A DNA stretch of 64,000 bases from Mesorhizobium sp. CAU 1732 (GTDB taxonomy: Bacteria > Pseudomonadota > Alphaproteobacteria > Rhizobiales > Rhizobiaceae), in NCBI RefSeq assembly GCF_039888675.1, contig NZ_JBDQQR010000002.1, positions 472,001 to 536,000 on the forward strand, in the 5' to 3' direction. How positions within the stretch are numbered: the stretch's first letter is position 1; every line of letters begins with the position of its first letter. This document shows, piece by piece, positions 44,022-53,283 of this stretch. A program made the position numbers and the translations under genes. The notes under the pieces were generated by a model, which saw nothing but the letters and a program-made list of their open reading frames with translations, had not been told where the DNA came from and did not search any database.

Positions 44022-44987
44022 ATGAAAATCTTGAAAGCGGCGTTGATCGCCGCATCCGTCGCGATTGCCGGTCCGGCACTCGCGCAGCAGCAACTGTCCG
44101 TCGCAACCGGCGGAACCGGCGGCGTCTACTATCCGATCGGCGGCGGTCTGGCGGAACTCATCAACCAGCACATCGAAGGCTATGCCGCCGTGGCCGAAGT
44201 CACCGGCGCCTCCGTGGAGAACGTCGCGCTGATCCATCGCGGCGACAGCGACATCGCCATCGGCCTCGGCGACAGCGTCTATCAGGGCTACACCGGCACC
44301 GGCCAGTTCGAGGGCCGACAGGCGGATTCGATGCGCGTTCTCGCGTCGGTCTACCCGAACGCGGTGCAGATCGTCGTTCCGGCCGATTCAAACATCCAGT
44401 CGCTCGAAGACCTGCGCGGCAAGCGCGTGTCGGTCGGCGCACCGGGCTCGGGCACGGAACTCAATTCCCGTGCGCTTCTCGAGGCTGTCGGCATGACCTA
44501 TGACGACCTCGCATCCGCCCAGCGCCTCAACTTCAACGAGACCGCCGACGCGCTGCGCGACAACGACATCGACGCAGGCATCTGGAGCGTTGGGCCGCCC
44601 ACCTCCTCGATCATGAACCTTGCCGCGACGCGCAACATCCGCCTCATCCCGGTCACCGAGGAGCAGGTGGCGGCCGCGCGCGAGATCGAGCCGATTTTCG
44701 CGCCCTACACGCTGCCTGCCGGCATCTATGACGGCGTCGCGGAAGACACCGGCACGGTCGGCATCCCCAATGTCTGGTTCGTCAGCGACGAGATGGACGA
44801 GGAACTGGCCTATGCGATCACCGAGATGATCTACGAGCGCCATGCCGATCTGGTGGCCATCCATCCGGCCGCGAACGACACGACCGTGGAGTTCACCATG
44901 GCCTCGAGCCCCGTGCCGCTGCATCCCGGCGCGATCCGCTACTACGAGGAAATCGGCGCGGACATCCCGGACAATCTGCGGCCGTAA
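44022..44987 (+). CDS. TAXI family TRAP transporter solute-binding protein
   Basis: A 321-residue periplasmic binding protein. The signal peptide is MKILKAALIAASVAIAGPAL with cleavage near AQQQ. The TAXI hallmark is SVATGGTGGVYYPIGGGLAE, followed by VPADSNIQSLEDLRGKRVSV and GAPGSGTELNSRALLEA. The ATG at 44022 follows AAGGGAGGTTTCAGC. TAXI proteins feed fused TRAP permeases; glutamate or other dicarboxylates are known or proposed ligands in some members. It is the first gene of the operon controlled by the sigma-54 promoter. Confidence 0.94.
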   Translation: MKILKAALIAASVAIAGPALAQQQLSVATGGTGGVYYPIGGGLAELINQHIEGYAAVAEVTGASVENVALIHRGDSDIAIGLGDSVYQGYTGTGQFEGRQADSMRVLASVYPNAVQIVVPADSNIQSLEDLRGKRVSVGAPGSGTELNSRALLEAVGMTYDDLASAQRLNFNETADALRDNDIDAGIWSVGPPTSSIMNLAATRNIRLIPVTEEQVAAAREIEPIFAPYTLPAGIYDGVAEDTGTVGIPNVWFVSDEMDEELAYAITEMIYERHADLVAIHPAANDTTVEFTMASSPVPLHPGAIRYYEEIGADIPDNLRP

Positions 44988-45008
44988 GCGCGGCCACAGG
45001 TACTCGCC

Positions 45009-45500
45009 ATGCAATGGCGTAGACGGCACCACGCGAGGTGCGGGCTCCTGCCCGCCCTCGCTCTTTCGCTTCTGGCGAGCACCGCTTCTGCCGGAACTGT
45101 CGACGTCGTCGACGCCACCGGCACGCGCATCGCGCATGTCGATGCAAGCCGGTGGTGCATCGTCTGGAACCACTCGGTCGCAGGTTTTGAAGTCAGCGAC
45201 TGCTACGAACTGCGCGACGACCAGATGGTTCTGTCACGCAGCCACCAGCCGGATTTCGCGGCGGGTCTCGGCCACATCGCCGGTCGAGGCACGCAACGCT
45301 CGGACGGCGCCGGTGGATACTGGATAGAGGGCATCGACGAGGTCGTGCCCGGAAACTGCTACCGCCTGCGCGTCGGATCGGCCTTCGTCGATCACCGTAT
45401 CGTCGCGGGCGACACCACAATCAGCCTCTCGGCACTGGCAGCGGGCGAAAGCGTCGCCATACGCGCCGGCACTGCCACAAAGGGAAAACGCACATGTTGA
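45009..45500 (+). CDS. DUF1850 domain protein, TRAP-TAXI accessory
   Basis: A 163-residue secreted protein with an arginine-rich N-terminus and signal peptide (LLPALALSLLASTASAG), followed by a domain with the WCIVWNHSVAGFEVSDCYEL block typical of DUF1850. Such proteins are regularly encoded between the TAXI binding protein and the fused permease, as here, but their function is unknown. The stop overlaps the permease start by 7 bp. Confidence 0.85.
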   Translation: MQWRRRHHARCGLLPALALSLLASTASAGTVDVVDATGTRIAHVDASRWCIVWNHSVAGFEVSDCYELRDDQMVLSRSHQPDFAAGLGHIAGRGTQRSDGAGGYWIEGIDEVVPGNCYRLRVGSAFVDHRIVAGDTTISLSALAAGESVAIRAGTATKGKRTC

Positions 45501-47557
45501 ACAGGTTTTGGGGATCGCCCCAGGCGAAATCCGCCGTCGCCGGCGATGTCGGTGCCGGACTCGTCGAGCCCCCTGCACTGCAACAGCCTTGGCTGGTGGC
45601 CAAGCTGATCATCGTCCTGTCTGTAGGCCTTTGCCTCTTCCAGCTCTACGGGGCGGGCATTCAGCCCATGAGCCTCTTCTACCAGCGCTCGATCCATCTG
45701 GCGTTCATCATGATGATCGCCTTCCTGATGTTTCCCGCATTCGGGCGGCATAAGGAGCGCGGCATTTCCGGCGCGCTGATCGACACGGCGTTCTTCATCG
45801 CCGCGATCGTGTCGGGCTTCTACATCACCCTCAATCTCGACGCGATTTTCGCGCGCGCCGGTTTCTGGACGCAGACGGATATCGCCGTCGGCGTGCTGGC
45901 AGTGGTCACATTGCTCGAAGCCAGCCGCCGTGTCGTCGGGCTTGGCATCACGATCATCGGGCTGGTGTTCATCCTCTACGCGCTGGCAGGCCCGCGCGGG
46001 ACGTTGCCATGGCTGGGCGAGTGGTTGCCGGGCATCCTTTCGCATCGCGGCTACAACGTCGAGCGGCTCGTGGCACAGCTCTATCTCGGGCAGGAAGGCA
46101 TCTTCGGCCTGCCGCTCGGTGTGGCTGCAACCTATGTCTTCATCTTCGTGCTGTTCGGCGCGGTTCTGGAAGTCACCGGTGCCGGCAAGTTCTTCATCGA
46201 TCTCGCCTATGCCGCGACCGGCCGCAAGCGCGGTGGTCCGGCCAAGGCGGCCGTGCTTGCATCATGCGGCATGGGCTCGATCACCGGCTCGGCGATCGCC
46301 AATGTCGCGACGACCGGCCCCTTCACCATCCCGTTGATGAAGCGCCTCGGCTACAAGCCCAGCCAGGCGGCCGGCGTCGAGGCCGCCGCGTCGACCGGCG
46401 GCCAGATCACACCGCCGCTGATGGGCGCAGGTGCGTTCCTGATCGCTGAATATACGGGCATTCCGTATATCGAGATCGTGATGGTCTCGATCTATCCGGC
46501 CTTCCTCTACTTCCTCACCGTCTATCTCTTCGTCCACATCATCGCCATCAAGCAGGGCATGAAGGGGCTTCCCGCCAGCGAACTGCCTTCGGTTCCGAAG
46601 GTCATGCGCGAGGGCTGGCATTTCCTGGCACCGCTCGCGCTGCTGATCTGGTTGCTCGTGATGGGGCTGTCGCCGATGCGCGTCGGCTTTTATGCGATCC
46701 TTGCGATCCTCGCCGTCACTGGCGTGCGATTTGTCGTGGATATTGCCATGGCGCGCCGGCACGGCTCCACGCCTGCGGCCCGTCTCGCGGATTATGGCGG
46801 CTCGCTGGGCATCGCGCGCAACACGACATCCAAGCTGATCGAGGCCTGCGAGGTCGGCGTGCGCTCGGCGCTGACCGTGTCGCTGGCCTGCGCCGTCGGC
46901 GGCATCATCGTCGGCGTCATCGGGTTGACCGGCCTCGGGCTGAAATTCTCCTCGCTGATGATGAGCTTCTCGCAGGGCAACATCGTGCTCGCCCTGCTGC
47001 TGGTCCTGATCGCCAGCCTGGTGATCGGCTTCGGCCTGCCGGTCACGGCGAGCTACATCGTGCTGATCATTCTGGTCGGTCCGGCCATGAGCGCCGAGTT
47101 CGGCATCCCGCTGCTGATCGTCCATCTGGTCGTGTTCTGGTACTCGCAGGATTCCAACGTGACGCCGCCGATCGCGCTGGCGGCCTTCGCGGCATCGGCG
47201 ATCGCCGGATCGAAACCGGTGGAGACCAGCTTCCAGGCTTGGAAGTTCGCCAAGGGGCTCTACATCATCCCGCTCTTCATGGTCTTCAACCCGGAGATCA
47301 TCATCGGCGGCCCGGTGCCGTTGGTGATCTGGAACGGTGTCGTCGCCCTGGTTGCGCTGGTGGCGTTCGTCGCTGTGCTGGAGGGCTATCTCTTCGAGCG
47401 CATAGGCCTCATCGAGCGCGGCATTCTCACGGCCGCCGGCATCGGTTGCCTGTGGCCAAGCATCCCGGCCGAGATCGTCAGCGTCATCGCGATCGTCGCC
47501 ATCCTCGGCCGCAACTACGTGACGGCACGCCAAACCGGCGCGCTGTTGGAGGTTTAG
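45494..47557 (+). CDS. TRAP transporter permease, fused 4TM/12TM subunits
   Basis: A 687-residue inner-membrane protein combining the small and large TRAP permease parts, the form that goes with TAXI proteins. Landmarks are FGLPLGVAATYVFIFVLFGA, GMGSITGSAIANVATTGPFT, ASTGGQITPPLMGAGAFLIA and QDSNVTPPIALAAFAASAIA. It works as a secondary, ion-driven importer with the upstream binding protein. The start at 45494 overlaps the DUF1850 stop, so all three genes form one translationally linked operon. Confidence 0.94.
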   Translation: MLNRFWGSPQAKSAVAGDVGAGLVEPPALQQPWLVAKLIIVLSVGLCLFQLYGAGIQPMSLFYQRSIHLAFIMMIAFLMFPAFGRHKERGISGALIDTAFFIAAIVSGFYITLNLDAIFARAGFWTQTDIAVGVLAVVTLLEASRRVVGLGITIIGLVFILYALAGPRGTLPWLGEWLPGILSHRGYNVERLVAQLYLGQEGIFGLPLGVAATYVFIFVLFGAVLEVTGAGKFFIDLAYAATGRKRGGPAKAAVLASCGMGSITGSAIANVATTGPFTIPLMKRLGYKPSQAAGVEAAASTGGQITPPLMGAGAFLIAEYTGIPYIEIVMVSIYPAFLYFLTVYLFVHIIAIKQGMKGLPASELPSVPKVMREGWHFLAPLALLIWLLVMGLSPMRVGFYAILAILAVTGVRFVVDIAMARRHGSTPAARLADYGGSLGIARNTTSKLIEACEVGVRSALTVSLACAVGGIIVGVIGLTGLGLKFSSLMMSFSQGNIVLALLLVLIASLVIGFGLPVTASYIVLIILVGPAMSAEFGIPLLIVHLVVFWYSQDSNVTPPIALAAFAASAIAGSKPVETSFQAWKFAKGLYIIPLFMVFNPEIIIGGPVPLVIWNGVVALVALVAFVAVLEGYLFERIGLIERGILTAAGIGCLWPSIPAEIVSVIAIVAILGRNYVTARQTGALLEV

Positions 47558-47589
47558 CCGACGCGCTCAGCCACCGACGCTGAAAACAA

Positions 47590-47624
47590 GCGGCGCATGC
47601 AACGCTTTGGCAGGCATGCGCCGC
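47590..47624. terminator. strong inverted repeat after the TRAP operon
   Basis: GCGGCGCATGC (47590-47600) and GCATGCGCCGC (47614-47624) are perfect 11-bp reverse complements around a 13-nt loop, 33 bp after the permease stop. There is no T-run, so Rho-independent termination is not certain. The hairpin overlaps a degraded LuxR-type coding remnant. Confidence 0.5.
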
Positions 47625-47752
47625 AACCAGGAACTGGGCATCCTGGAAAGACGGTCAAATTCGACATGACCAGGATCATGGCGAAGATCAAGGCGCGCAA
47701 CCGGGTCGAGGCATCGTTGATCGCGCGGCGGGAATGGGGAAACGGCGACTGA
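47592..47752 (+). pseudogene. remnant of a LuxR/NarL-type helix-turn-helix domain
   Basis: Two adjacent plus-strand frames together resemble the end of a LuxR-family regulator. The first frame reads ALAGMRRNQELGILE. After a one-base shift near 47650, the second reads KTVKFDMTRIMAKIKARNR, then VEASLIARREW, ending at a TGA (47750-47752). The recognition-helix pattern (EKTVK-x-HxTRI-x-KxxARNRVEA) is convincing, but there is no start, no N-terminal domain and a frameshift. It is therefore a decayed fragment, about 220 bp before the intact LuxR gene. Similarity judged by eye only. Confidence 0.5.
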
Positions 47753-47974
47753 TGCAGGTCGCCAACAGCAGCCCCACATCCGAGTTGCAACCGCTCCGGG
47801 AAAGATACATCATTTGCATGATGCGAGGCCCATTTGCCTCGTGGAAAGTGCTCATCGATTGAGATTGCTCGTCATGAATCCCTTCGAAACGCAGTCGGAT
47901 ACGACTGTTCCGCCAGTTGCGTTCGAGGCACATGCCGAAAATCGTCCGGGTTCGGGTTTCGGGGAGACGTCATC

Positions 47975-49123
47975 TTGCAACGGTGGAATGTCGAGCAGAT
48001 CGTCAAGCTTGCCGGCGACATCTACGAGGTCGCCAACAACCAGAGTGAATGGATCGTGGCGCTCGACCGGATGTGTGACGCATTCGGCGGCTCGCGTACC
48101 TGCATCCAGCGCTTCGACGGCATCGCGATGCCGGGGCATAGCGAAAGCAACGTTCACGAAACCAGCGGCTTGAAGGAAGAGCTGGCTTCCGGCGGTTATT
48201 CCTACGTGATGCCGCTGACCCAAATCCTGATCTCGATGCCGCACGGCTCGACATATCACGAACGCAGCCGCATCGATTGCAAAGCCTGGCACAGTACGCC
48301 CGTATGGCAGGATTTGATGGCGCCACGCGACATGTATGGCGGCGCGGGCTGCCGGCTGAACGGCGCGCACGGCGCCGACGAATGGTGGATATTCGACATC
48401 CAGCGCGGGCGCAGCCAGGCGGACTTCAGCGCGGAGGACATGCGCGTCCTCGACATGTTCGTTCCAGCATTGAGCAGGGCCTTTCAGATCGGGCCGACCG
48501 CACGGCACGACCGGGCTTCCGGCTTCATCGAAACCCACACCTTCGATCGGCTGCCGACAGGGATGGCAGTGGTATCGAAGGACCTGAAGACCCTTCGCCT
48601 CAATCAGGCCGCCGAAACCCTGATCGAACGCTATGGACTGCGCGTCTCCCACGGAATGTTGATGACCGGAGACGCGGCTGCGACGCGGCAGTTGCATGCA
48701 CTGGTCTCGGACGCATGCTACGTCATCGACGGTCTGCCGGGCTCGGGCGGGGACATGCTGCTGAAGAGCCGCGATGACGAAACGGCGGGGCTGATCCTGT
48801 CGATAGTTCCAATGGTCAGCGGCAGCGGACACGCGCAGTTCAACCCGACGGCGGCGATCTATATGCGCGAGACGCACGCGAAGCCGGACGCAGGCTTCGC
48901 GCGGCGCGTATCCAGCCTGTTCGGCCTGAGCCAACGCGAGAGCGAAGTTGCCGAGCGCCTCGTCGAAGGCCTGTCCCTGAAGGAAATCTCGGAAGCCCAG
49001 GCGGTGAGCATCACCACCGTGCGCACCCACGTCGCCAGCCTGTTCCGCAAGACGGGCACGAACCGGCAAAGCCGCCTCGTCGCCATGCTGGGCCGCATAT
49101 CGGAACTTCACCACATCCACTGA
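47975..49123 (+). CDS. LuxR family transcriptional regulator
   Basis: A 382-residue regulator with an N-terminal sensory region of about 300 residues, including a PAS-like stretch, and a C-terminal LuxR helix-turn-helix. The latter is seen in FGLSQRESEVAERLVEGLSL and KEISEAQAVSITTVRTHVAS, then FRKTGTNRQSRLVAML. The start is uncertain: TTG at 47975 has GGGGAGA at good spacing, while an earlier TTG at 47834 gives a longer but unlikely N-terminus. No autoinducer synthase is nearby. Its relation to the TRAP operon upstream is unknown. Confidence 0.82.
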   Translation: MQRWNVEQIVKLAGDIYEVANNQSEWIVALDRMCDAFGGSRTCIQRFDGIAMPGHSESNVHETSGLKEELASGGYSYVMPLTQILISMPHGSTYHERSRIDCKAWHSTPVWQDLMAPRDMYGGAGCRLNGAHGADEWWIFDIQRGRSQADFSAEDMRVLDMFVPALSRAFQIGPTARHDRASGFIETHTFDRLPTGMAVVSKDLKTLRLNQAAETLIERYGLRVSHGMLMTGDAAATRQLHALVSDACYVIDGLPGSGGDMLLKSRDDETAGLILSIVPMVSGSGHAQFNPTAAIYMRETHAKPDAGFARRVSSLFGLSQRESEVAERLVEGLSLKEISEAQAVSITTVRTHVASLFRKTGTNRQSRLVAMLGRISELHHIH

Positions 49124-49186
49124 AGCAGCACGTATGGGCCTCGGAGGGGTGTCGTCACATGCCGGCGCGGTACGGGTTGCGCACCC

Positions 49187-50713
49187 TCACGTCCCGCAGA
49201 AGGTCTGCAGCACCCGTTCATGCATCTGCGGCGGCTCGGCATAGGCTGCCATGTCGGGCTGCTCGTCGAACGGTTTCGTCACCACTGCCAGCAACTCTTC
49301 GAACGGCTGATAGTCGCCTTGGTCGACCGCAGCCGCGATCACCGCCTCGACGCGGTGGTTTCGTGGGATGTACTTCGGATTGACGGCGTTCATCGCCGCG
49401 CGCCGTGCCGAAGCATCTCCCGGCTCTTGCGCCAGTCGATCCCGCCACAATGCCGCCCAGGCGTCGAAAGCCGCCGGGTCCGAGAACAGCGCCCGCGTCT
49501 TGCCGTTTGCCGTCCCGTCGGCAAGCGCCAGGACGTCGTCTCCGAGTGACCGGAAGGTGAGCGTGAAGTCTGCGCCGCCTTTGGCCATGGTGTCGAAAAG
49601 ACCGCGAGCCAGTGCGCCGTCTTCCTCGCGTTCGGTGAGCAGGCCGAGTTTGGCCCGCATGCCTTTCAGGAACGTCTCTTCGAACCGCGGTTTGAACTCG
49701 CCCAGTATCGACTGTGCGCGCTCGACGGCAGCATCCTGGTTCTCGGAGAAAAGCGGCAGCAGGGTCTCGGCGAAACGAGCAAGGTTCCACTGCCCGATCG
49801 GCGGCTGATTGGCGAAGGCATAGCGGCCATACTGGTCGATCGAGCTGAACACGGTCGCAGGGTCGTAGGCATCCATGAACGCGCACGGCCCGTAGTCGAT
49901 CGTCTCGCCGGAGATTGCCATGTTGTCGGTGTTCATCACGCCGTGGATGAAGCCCAGATGCATCCAGCGCGCGATGAGGTCGGCCTGCGCATTCACGACC
50001 GCCGCGAAAAGGGCCGCGTAGCGGTCCGCGCCCTGCGCCAAAGCGGGGTAGAGGCGGGCGATGACATGATCGGCGAGGATCTTGACGCCATCGGTGTCGC
50101 CGCGCGCGGCAAAATACTGGAACGTACCGATCCGCACATGACTGGCGGCCACGCGCGTGAGGATGGCGCCCGGCAGCCGCTGCTCGCGATAGACCGGATC
50201 GCCGGTCGCGACTGTGGCCAGCGATCGCGTCGTTGGCACGCCGAGCGCCGCCATCGCCTCGCTGACGATGTACTCACGCAGCACCGGCCCAATCGCGGCC
50301 CGTCCGTCGCCGCCGCGCGAAAATGCCGTCTGGCCCGAGCCCTTGAGCTGGATATCGCGCCGCCTGCCGTGAATGTCGGTGACTTCGCCGAGCAGGATGG
50401 CGCGGCCGTCCCCCAGTTGCGGAACGAAATTGCCGAACTGGTGTCCCGCATAGGCCATGGCGATCGGCCGCGATGACGCCGATACGGCGTTGCCGGAAAA
50501 CAGCGCCGCGAGATCGTCTGTCGCGAAGCCACCGAGATCGAGCCGCAGCTCGTACGCCAACGCCTCGTTGAGCTTGATGAGCATCGGCGCCGAGACCGGC
50601 TCCGGCAGGGCGCGCGCATGGAAGCGGTCGGGCAGCGTCGCGTAGCCTTCGACGAGCCCCGGGAGGCTGGGGCCCGTTACCGCTTCCCGTGCTGGCGTTT
50701 GAAGATCGGTCAT
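49187..50713 (-). CDS. selO: protein adenylyltransferase SelO
   Basis: A 508-residue pseudokinase-fold enzyme that transfers AMP to hydroxyl side chains of proteins. Family landmarks are FATDDLAALFSGNAV, AYAGHQFGNFVPQLGDGRAI, DIQLKGSGQTAFSRGGDGRA, GFIHGVMNTDNMAISGETID and DYGPCAFMDAYDP. The C-terminus NPKYIPRNHRVEAVI and final FCGT fit; many SelO proteins have a redox-active penultimate cysteine region, and here a cysteine lies three residues from the end. The ATG at 50713 is chosen from the family N-terminus. It is 105 bp downstream of the cheB2 stop on the same strand but has no functional link to chemotaxis that I know. Confidence 0.94.
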   Translation of the reverse strand: MTDLQTPAREAVTGPSLPGLVEGYATLPDRFHARALPEPVSAPMLIKLNEALAYELRLDLGGFATDDLAALFSGNAVSASSRPIAMAYAGHQFGNFVPQLGDGRAILLGEVTDIHGRRRDIQLKGSGQTAFSRGGDGRAAIGPVLREYIVSEAMAALGVPTTRSLATVATGDPVYREQRLPGAILTRVAASHVRIGTFQYFAARGDTDGVKILADHVIARLYPALAQGADRYAALFAAVVNAQADLIARWMHLGFIHGVMNTDNMAISGETIDYGPCAFMDAYDPATVFSSIDQYGRYAFANQPPIGQWNLARFAETLLPLFSENQDAAVERAQSILGEFKPRFEETFLKGMRAKLGLLTEREEDGALARGLFDTMAKGGADFTLTFRSLGDDVLALADGTANGKTRALFSDPAAFDAWAALWRDRLAQEPGDASARRAAMNAVNPKYIPRNHRVEAVIAAAVDQGDYQPFEELLAVVTKPFDEQPDMAAYAEPPQMHERVLQTFCGT

Positions 50714-50818
50714 CTCGAAGTCCAGTTCCGGTTCCCGCCGCGCTGCCCACGCCGTCGATGGCACTGCGCCACATATGGGTAGCAATGCGCCGTCGAGAAA
50801 GGGCTAAGGCTTGATCGG

Positions 50819-51904
50819 CTACCAGCTTTCCGTGGATTGCATGATCTCGCGCGCCATATGTTCCAGCGGCAGGACCTTGGCTGCCGCGCCGCGTGCGATC
50901 GCCTCCCTGGGCATGCCGAAGACGACGGATGTGGCCTCGTCCTGCGCCACCGTATGCGCGCCGGCATTCTTCATCTCCTCGAGGCCGCGCGCGCCGTCGT
51001 CGCCCATGCCCGTCAGAATGATTCCCACGGCATTCGCGCCGGCAGACCGCGCGGCCGACCGGAAGAGCACGTCGACCGATGGCCGGTGCCGCGAGACCAG
51101 CGGCCCGGTTCGGACGGAGACGTGATAGCGCGCGCCCTGCCGCTCCAGCAGCGTGTGGCGATCGCCCGGCGCGATGAGGACATGCCCGCGCAACACCGGG
51201 TCGCCATGTTCGGCCTCCTTGACCTCGACCTGGCAAAGGCTGTTCAGGCGGCGCGCGAAGGCGGCGGTGAATTTTTCGGGCATGTGCTGGACGATGACGA
51301 TGCCGGGCGCGTTGGCCGGCAACGCTTCCAGCACTTCGCGCAGGGATTCCGTGCCGCCGGTCGATGCGCCGATGCAGACGACCTTTTCCGTCGTCTTCGC
51401 CATCGCCCGCCCGGTCGGCGGCGGCAGCACCGCATCGGCCGTCAGCTTCTTCGTCGTCCCTGATGCGGACGCGCCGTGTGTGCGGCGCACGTTTCCGAGG
51501 CGCGCCTGCGCGGCTGCCTTGACGACATGCCTGATACGATCGCCGATCTCGTTGAGGTGGTCGGCCGCGGCGATCTTCGGCTTCAAAATGACATCGACCG
51601 CGCCGGCTTCGAGCGCCTGCATCAGCGTTTCCGACCCCATTTCGGTCAATGACGAGCACATCACCACCGGGATCGGCTTCTGCGACATCAGCTTGCGCAG
51701 GAAGGTGATGCCGTCCATGCGCGGCATCTCGACATCGAGCGTGATGACGTCCGGAATTTCCTCCTGGATGCGCCGTGCGGCGACGAAGGGGTCAGGAGCA
51801 ACGCCCATGACCTCGATGTCGGGGTCAGCCTCGAGAACGGAGACCAGCGTCTGGCGGACGCTTGCCGAGTCGTCGATGACGAGAACGCGTATCTTTTTGC
51901 GCAT
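50819..51904 (-). CDS. cheB: protein-glutamate methylesterase CheB, locus II
   Basis: A 361-residue CheB with receiver phosphoacceptor D57 ([12 protein letters not shown]), a linker of about 50 residues, and the methylesterase motifs [20 protein letters not shown] and [10 protein letters not shown]. It is the last gene of chemotaxis locus II, 9 bp after cheR. It differs clearly from the locus I CheB in linker and receiver, so the two loci are separate pathways rather than a recent duplication. Confidence 0.95.
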   Translation of the reverse strand: MRKKIRVLVIDDSASVRQTLVSVLEADPDIEVMGVAPDPFVAARRIQEEIPDVITLDVEMPRMDGITFLRKLMSQKPIPVVMCSSLTEMGSETLMQALEAGAVDVILKPKIAAADHLNEIGDRIRHVVKAAAQARLGNVRRTHGASASGTTKKLTADAVLPPPTGRAMAKTTEKVVCIGASTGGTESLREVLEALPANAPGIVIVQHMPEKFTAAFARRLNSLCQVEVKEAEHGDPVLRGHVLIAPGDRHTLLERQGARYHVSVRTGPLVSRHRPSVDVLFRSAARSAGANAVGIILTGMGDDGARGLEEMKNAGAHTVAQDEATSVVFGMPREAIARGAAAKVLPLEHMAREIMQSTESW

Positions 51905-51913
51905 GCGGGGCCT

Positions 51914-52768
51914 TCAGGTGCGCTGGAAGACCGTGTTCGCCACGGTGCGAACCGGCAGGTCGAGGCCGGCGATGGTTTCGGAATGCCCGATGAAGAGATA
52001 GCCGCCCGGCACGAGACAGTCGCACAGCCGGTTCAGCACCTCGCCCTGCGTCTTCTTGTCGAAATAGATCAGCACGTTGCGGCAGAAGATGATGTGCATG
52101 GGTTCGCCGACATTGTAGCGCGAATCCATCAGGTTGAGCCGACCGAAACCGATCTTGGAGCGCAGATAGGGTGTAACCCGTACATCCCGCCGCGTCTCGT
52201 TGGCGGCCTTCAGAATGTATTTGCGACGCATGTCTTCCGGCACAGGATCGACGATCTCGCTGGCGTAGATGCCAAGCCGGGCCTTCTCCAGCACATCGGT
52301 GCTGAGGTCGGTTGCGAGGATGGAATACGAGCCGTCCCGCTTGTTCTCGAAAAACGTGTCGAGAACCATGGCCATCGTATAGGGTTCGGCCCCGGTCGAG
52401 CAGGCGGAGCTCCACGTCCTGATCGATTTGACGCCCTTGCCGACGAGCGCCGGGAGTGCAAGGTCCTTCAGGTAGTCGAAATGCTTCGGCTCGCGAAAGA
52501 AGTCGGTCTTGTTCGTCGTCACTGCATCGACGAGATGGACGAGTTCCGTCTCCAGCCCGCCATGGTCGAAGACATAATCGCAGTAATCATCGAAGGCCGG
52601 AATGCCGGTTGCCCGGAGACGGCGACGCAGCCGCCCCTCAAGCATCGTATGCTTGGCCGGAGGCATCTTGATGCCGCTGTAACGGTAGATGAATGCCGAC
52701 AGTCTGTCGAAATTCCGCTTGCTGAGCCGATCATTCATCGGCTGTAATCTCATTGCTGCGGTTGCCAT
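51914..52768 (-). CDS. cheR: protein-glutamate methyltransferase CheR, locus II
   Basis: A 284-residue methyltransferase with VDAVTTNKTDFFREPKHFDY, the SAM loop TWSSACSTGAEPYTMAMVLD, and IIFCRNVLIYFDKKTQGEVL. The start at 52768 follows GGGTGTGAGT; the longer frame upstream is cheW read out of frame. It lies between cheW and cheB of locus II. The locus II receptors lack a xWxxF tail, so this enzyme must recognise them without that tether. Confidence 0.94.
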   Translation of the reverse strand: MATAAMRLQPMNDRLSKRNFDRLSAFIYRYSGIKMPPAKHTMLEGRLRRRLRATGIPAFDDYCDYVFDHGGLETELVHLVDAVTTNKTDFFREPKHFDYLKDLALPALVGKGVKSIRTWSSACSTGAEPYTMAMVLDTFFENKRDGSYSILATDLSTDVLEKARLGIYASEIVDPVPEDMRRKYILKAANETRRDVRVTPYLRSKIGFGRLNLMDSRYNVGEPMHIIFCRNVLIYFDKKTQGEVLNRLCDCLVPGGYLFIGHSETIAGLDLPVRTVANTVFQRT

Positions 52769-52796
52769 ACTCACACCCAAACGCTGTACACCTGAA

Positions 52797-53282
52797 TCAG
52801 GCCGCTTCCGGCTGGCGCGCCAGAAGAACCGTGTCGTGCTGCGACAGGAGCTTGGCGAGATCGACCAGGACGACGAAGCCCTGGTCGCGCCGCACCACGC
52901 CGGCGATGTAGTCCGAGCGCCAGTGGCTGCCGATGTCGGGAGCCTGCTCGATCTGGTCACGCCGGAACGGCGTGACCTCGTAGACCCGGTCGGCGACCAT
53001 GCCGAGCGTCAGCAGCCTGTCTTCCATCGGAATGTCCATGACGAGCACCCGCGTATGCGGCGTCGGCACGGTCCTGGTCAGTCCGAGCTTGAGCCGCAGG
53101 TCGATCGTGGGCACACCTTGCCCACGCACGTCCCTCAAGCCCAGTAGGTAGTCTGGGCCATTGGGAATCTTGAAGGCTTCCTCATGGTCCAGGATTTCCC
53201 GCACGACTTCGACAGGCACCGCGAAGACTTCATCGCCGAGGCTGAAGGTGACGAACTGGGCTTCGAGAGACGTGGCGGACAT
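52797..53282 (-). CDS. cheW: chemotaxis coupling protein CheW, locus II copy 1
   Basis: A 161-residue CheW that starts [20 protein letters not shown] and has the core [20 protein letters not shown]. It also carries RRDQIEQAPDIGSHWRSDYI near the C-terminus. It is a close paralogue of the CheW at 55.3-55.8 kb, differing by scattered substitutions, consistent with tandem duplication of an mcp-cheW unit. It starts 1 bp before the stop of the receptor gene upstream. Confidence 0.94.
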   Translation of the reverse strand: MSATSLEAQFVTFSLGDEVFAVPVEVVREILDHEEAFKIPNGPDYLLGLRDVRGQGVPTIDLRLKLGLTRTVPTPHTRVLVMDIPMEDRLLTLGMVADRVYEVTPFRRDQIEQAPDIGSHWRSDYIAGVVRRDQGFVVLVDLAKLLSQHDTVLLARQPEAA

Positions 53283-53283
53283 C

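Noticed and set aside
45392..47533. Minus-strand open frames opposite DUF1850 and the TRAP permease
   Set aside because: Charged, low-complexity translations antisense to a clear transporter operon.
47688..47933. Minus-strand frame of 81 codons before the LuxR gene
   Set aside because: Antisense to the LuxR-domain remnant and to the leader of the intact LuxR gene; no motif and poor start context.
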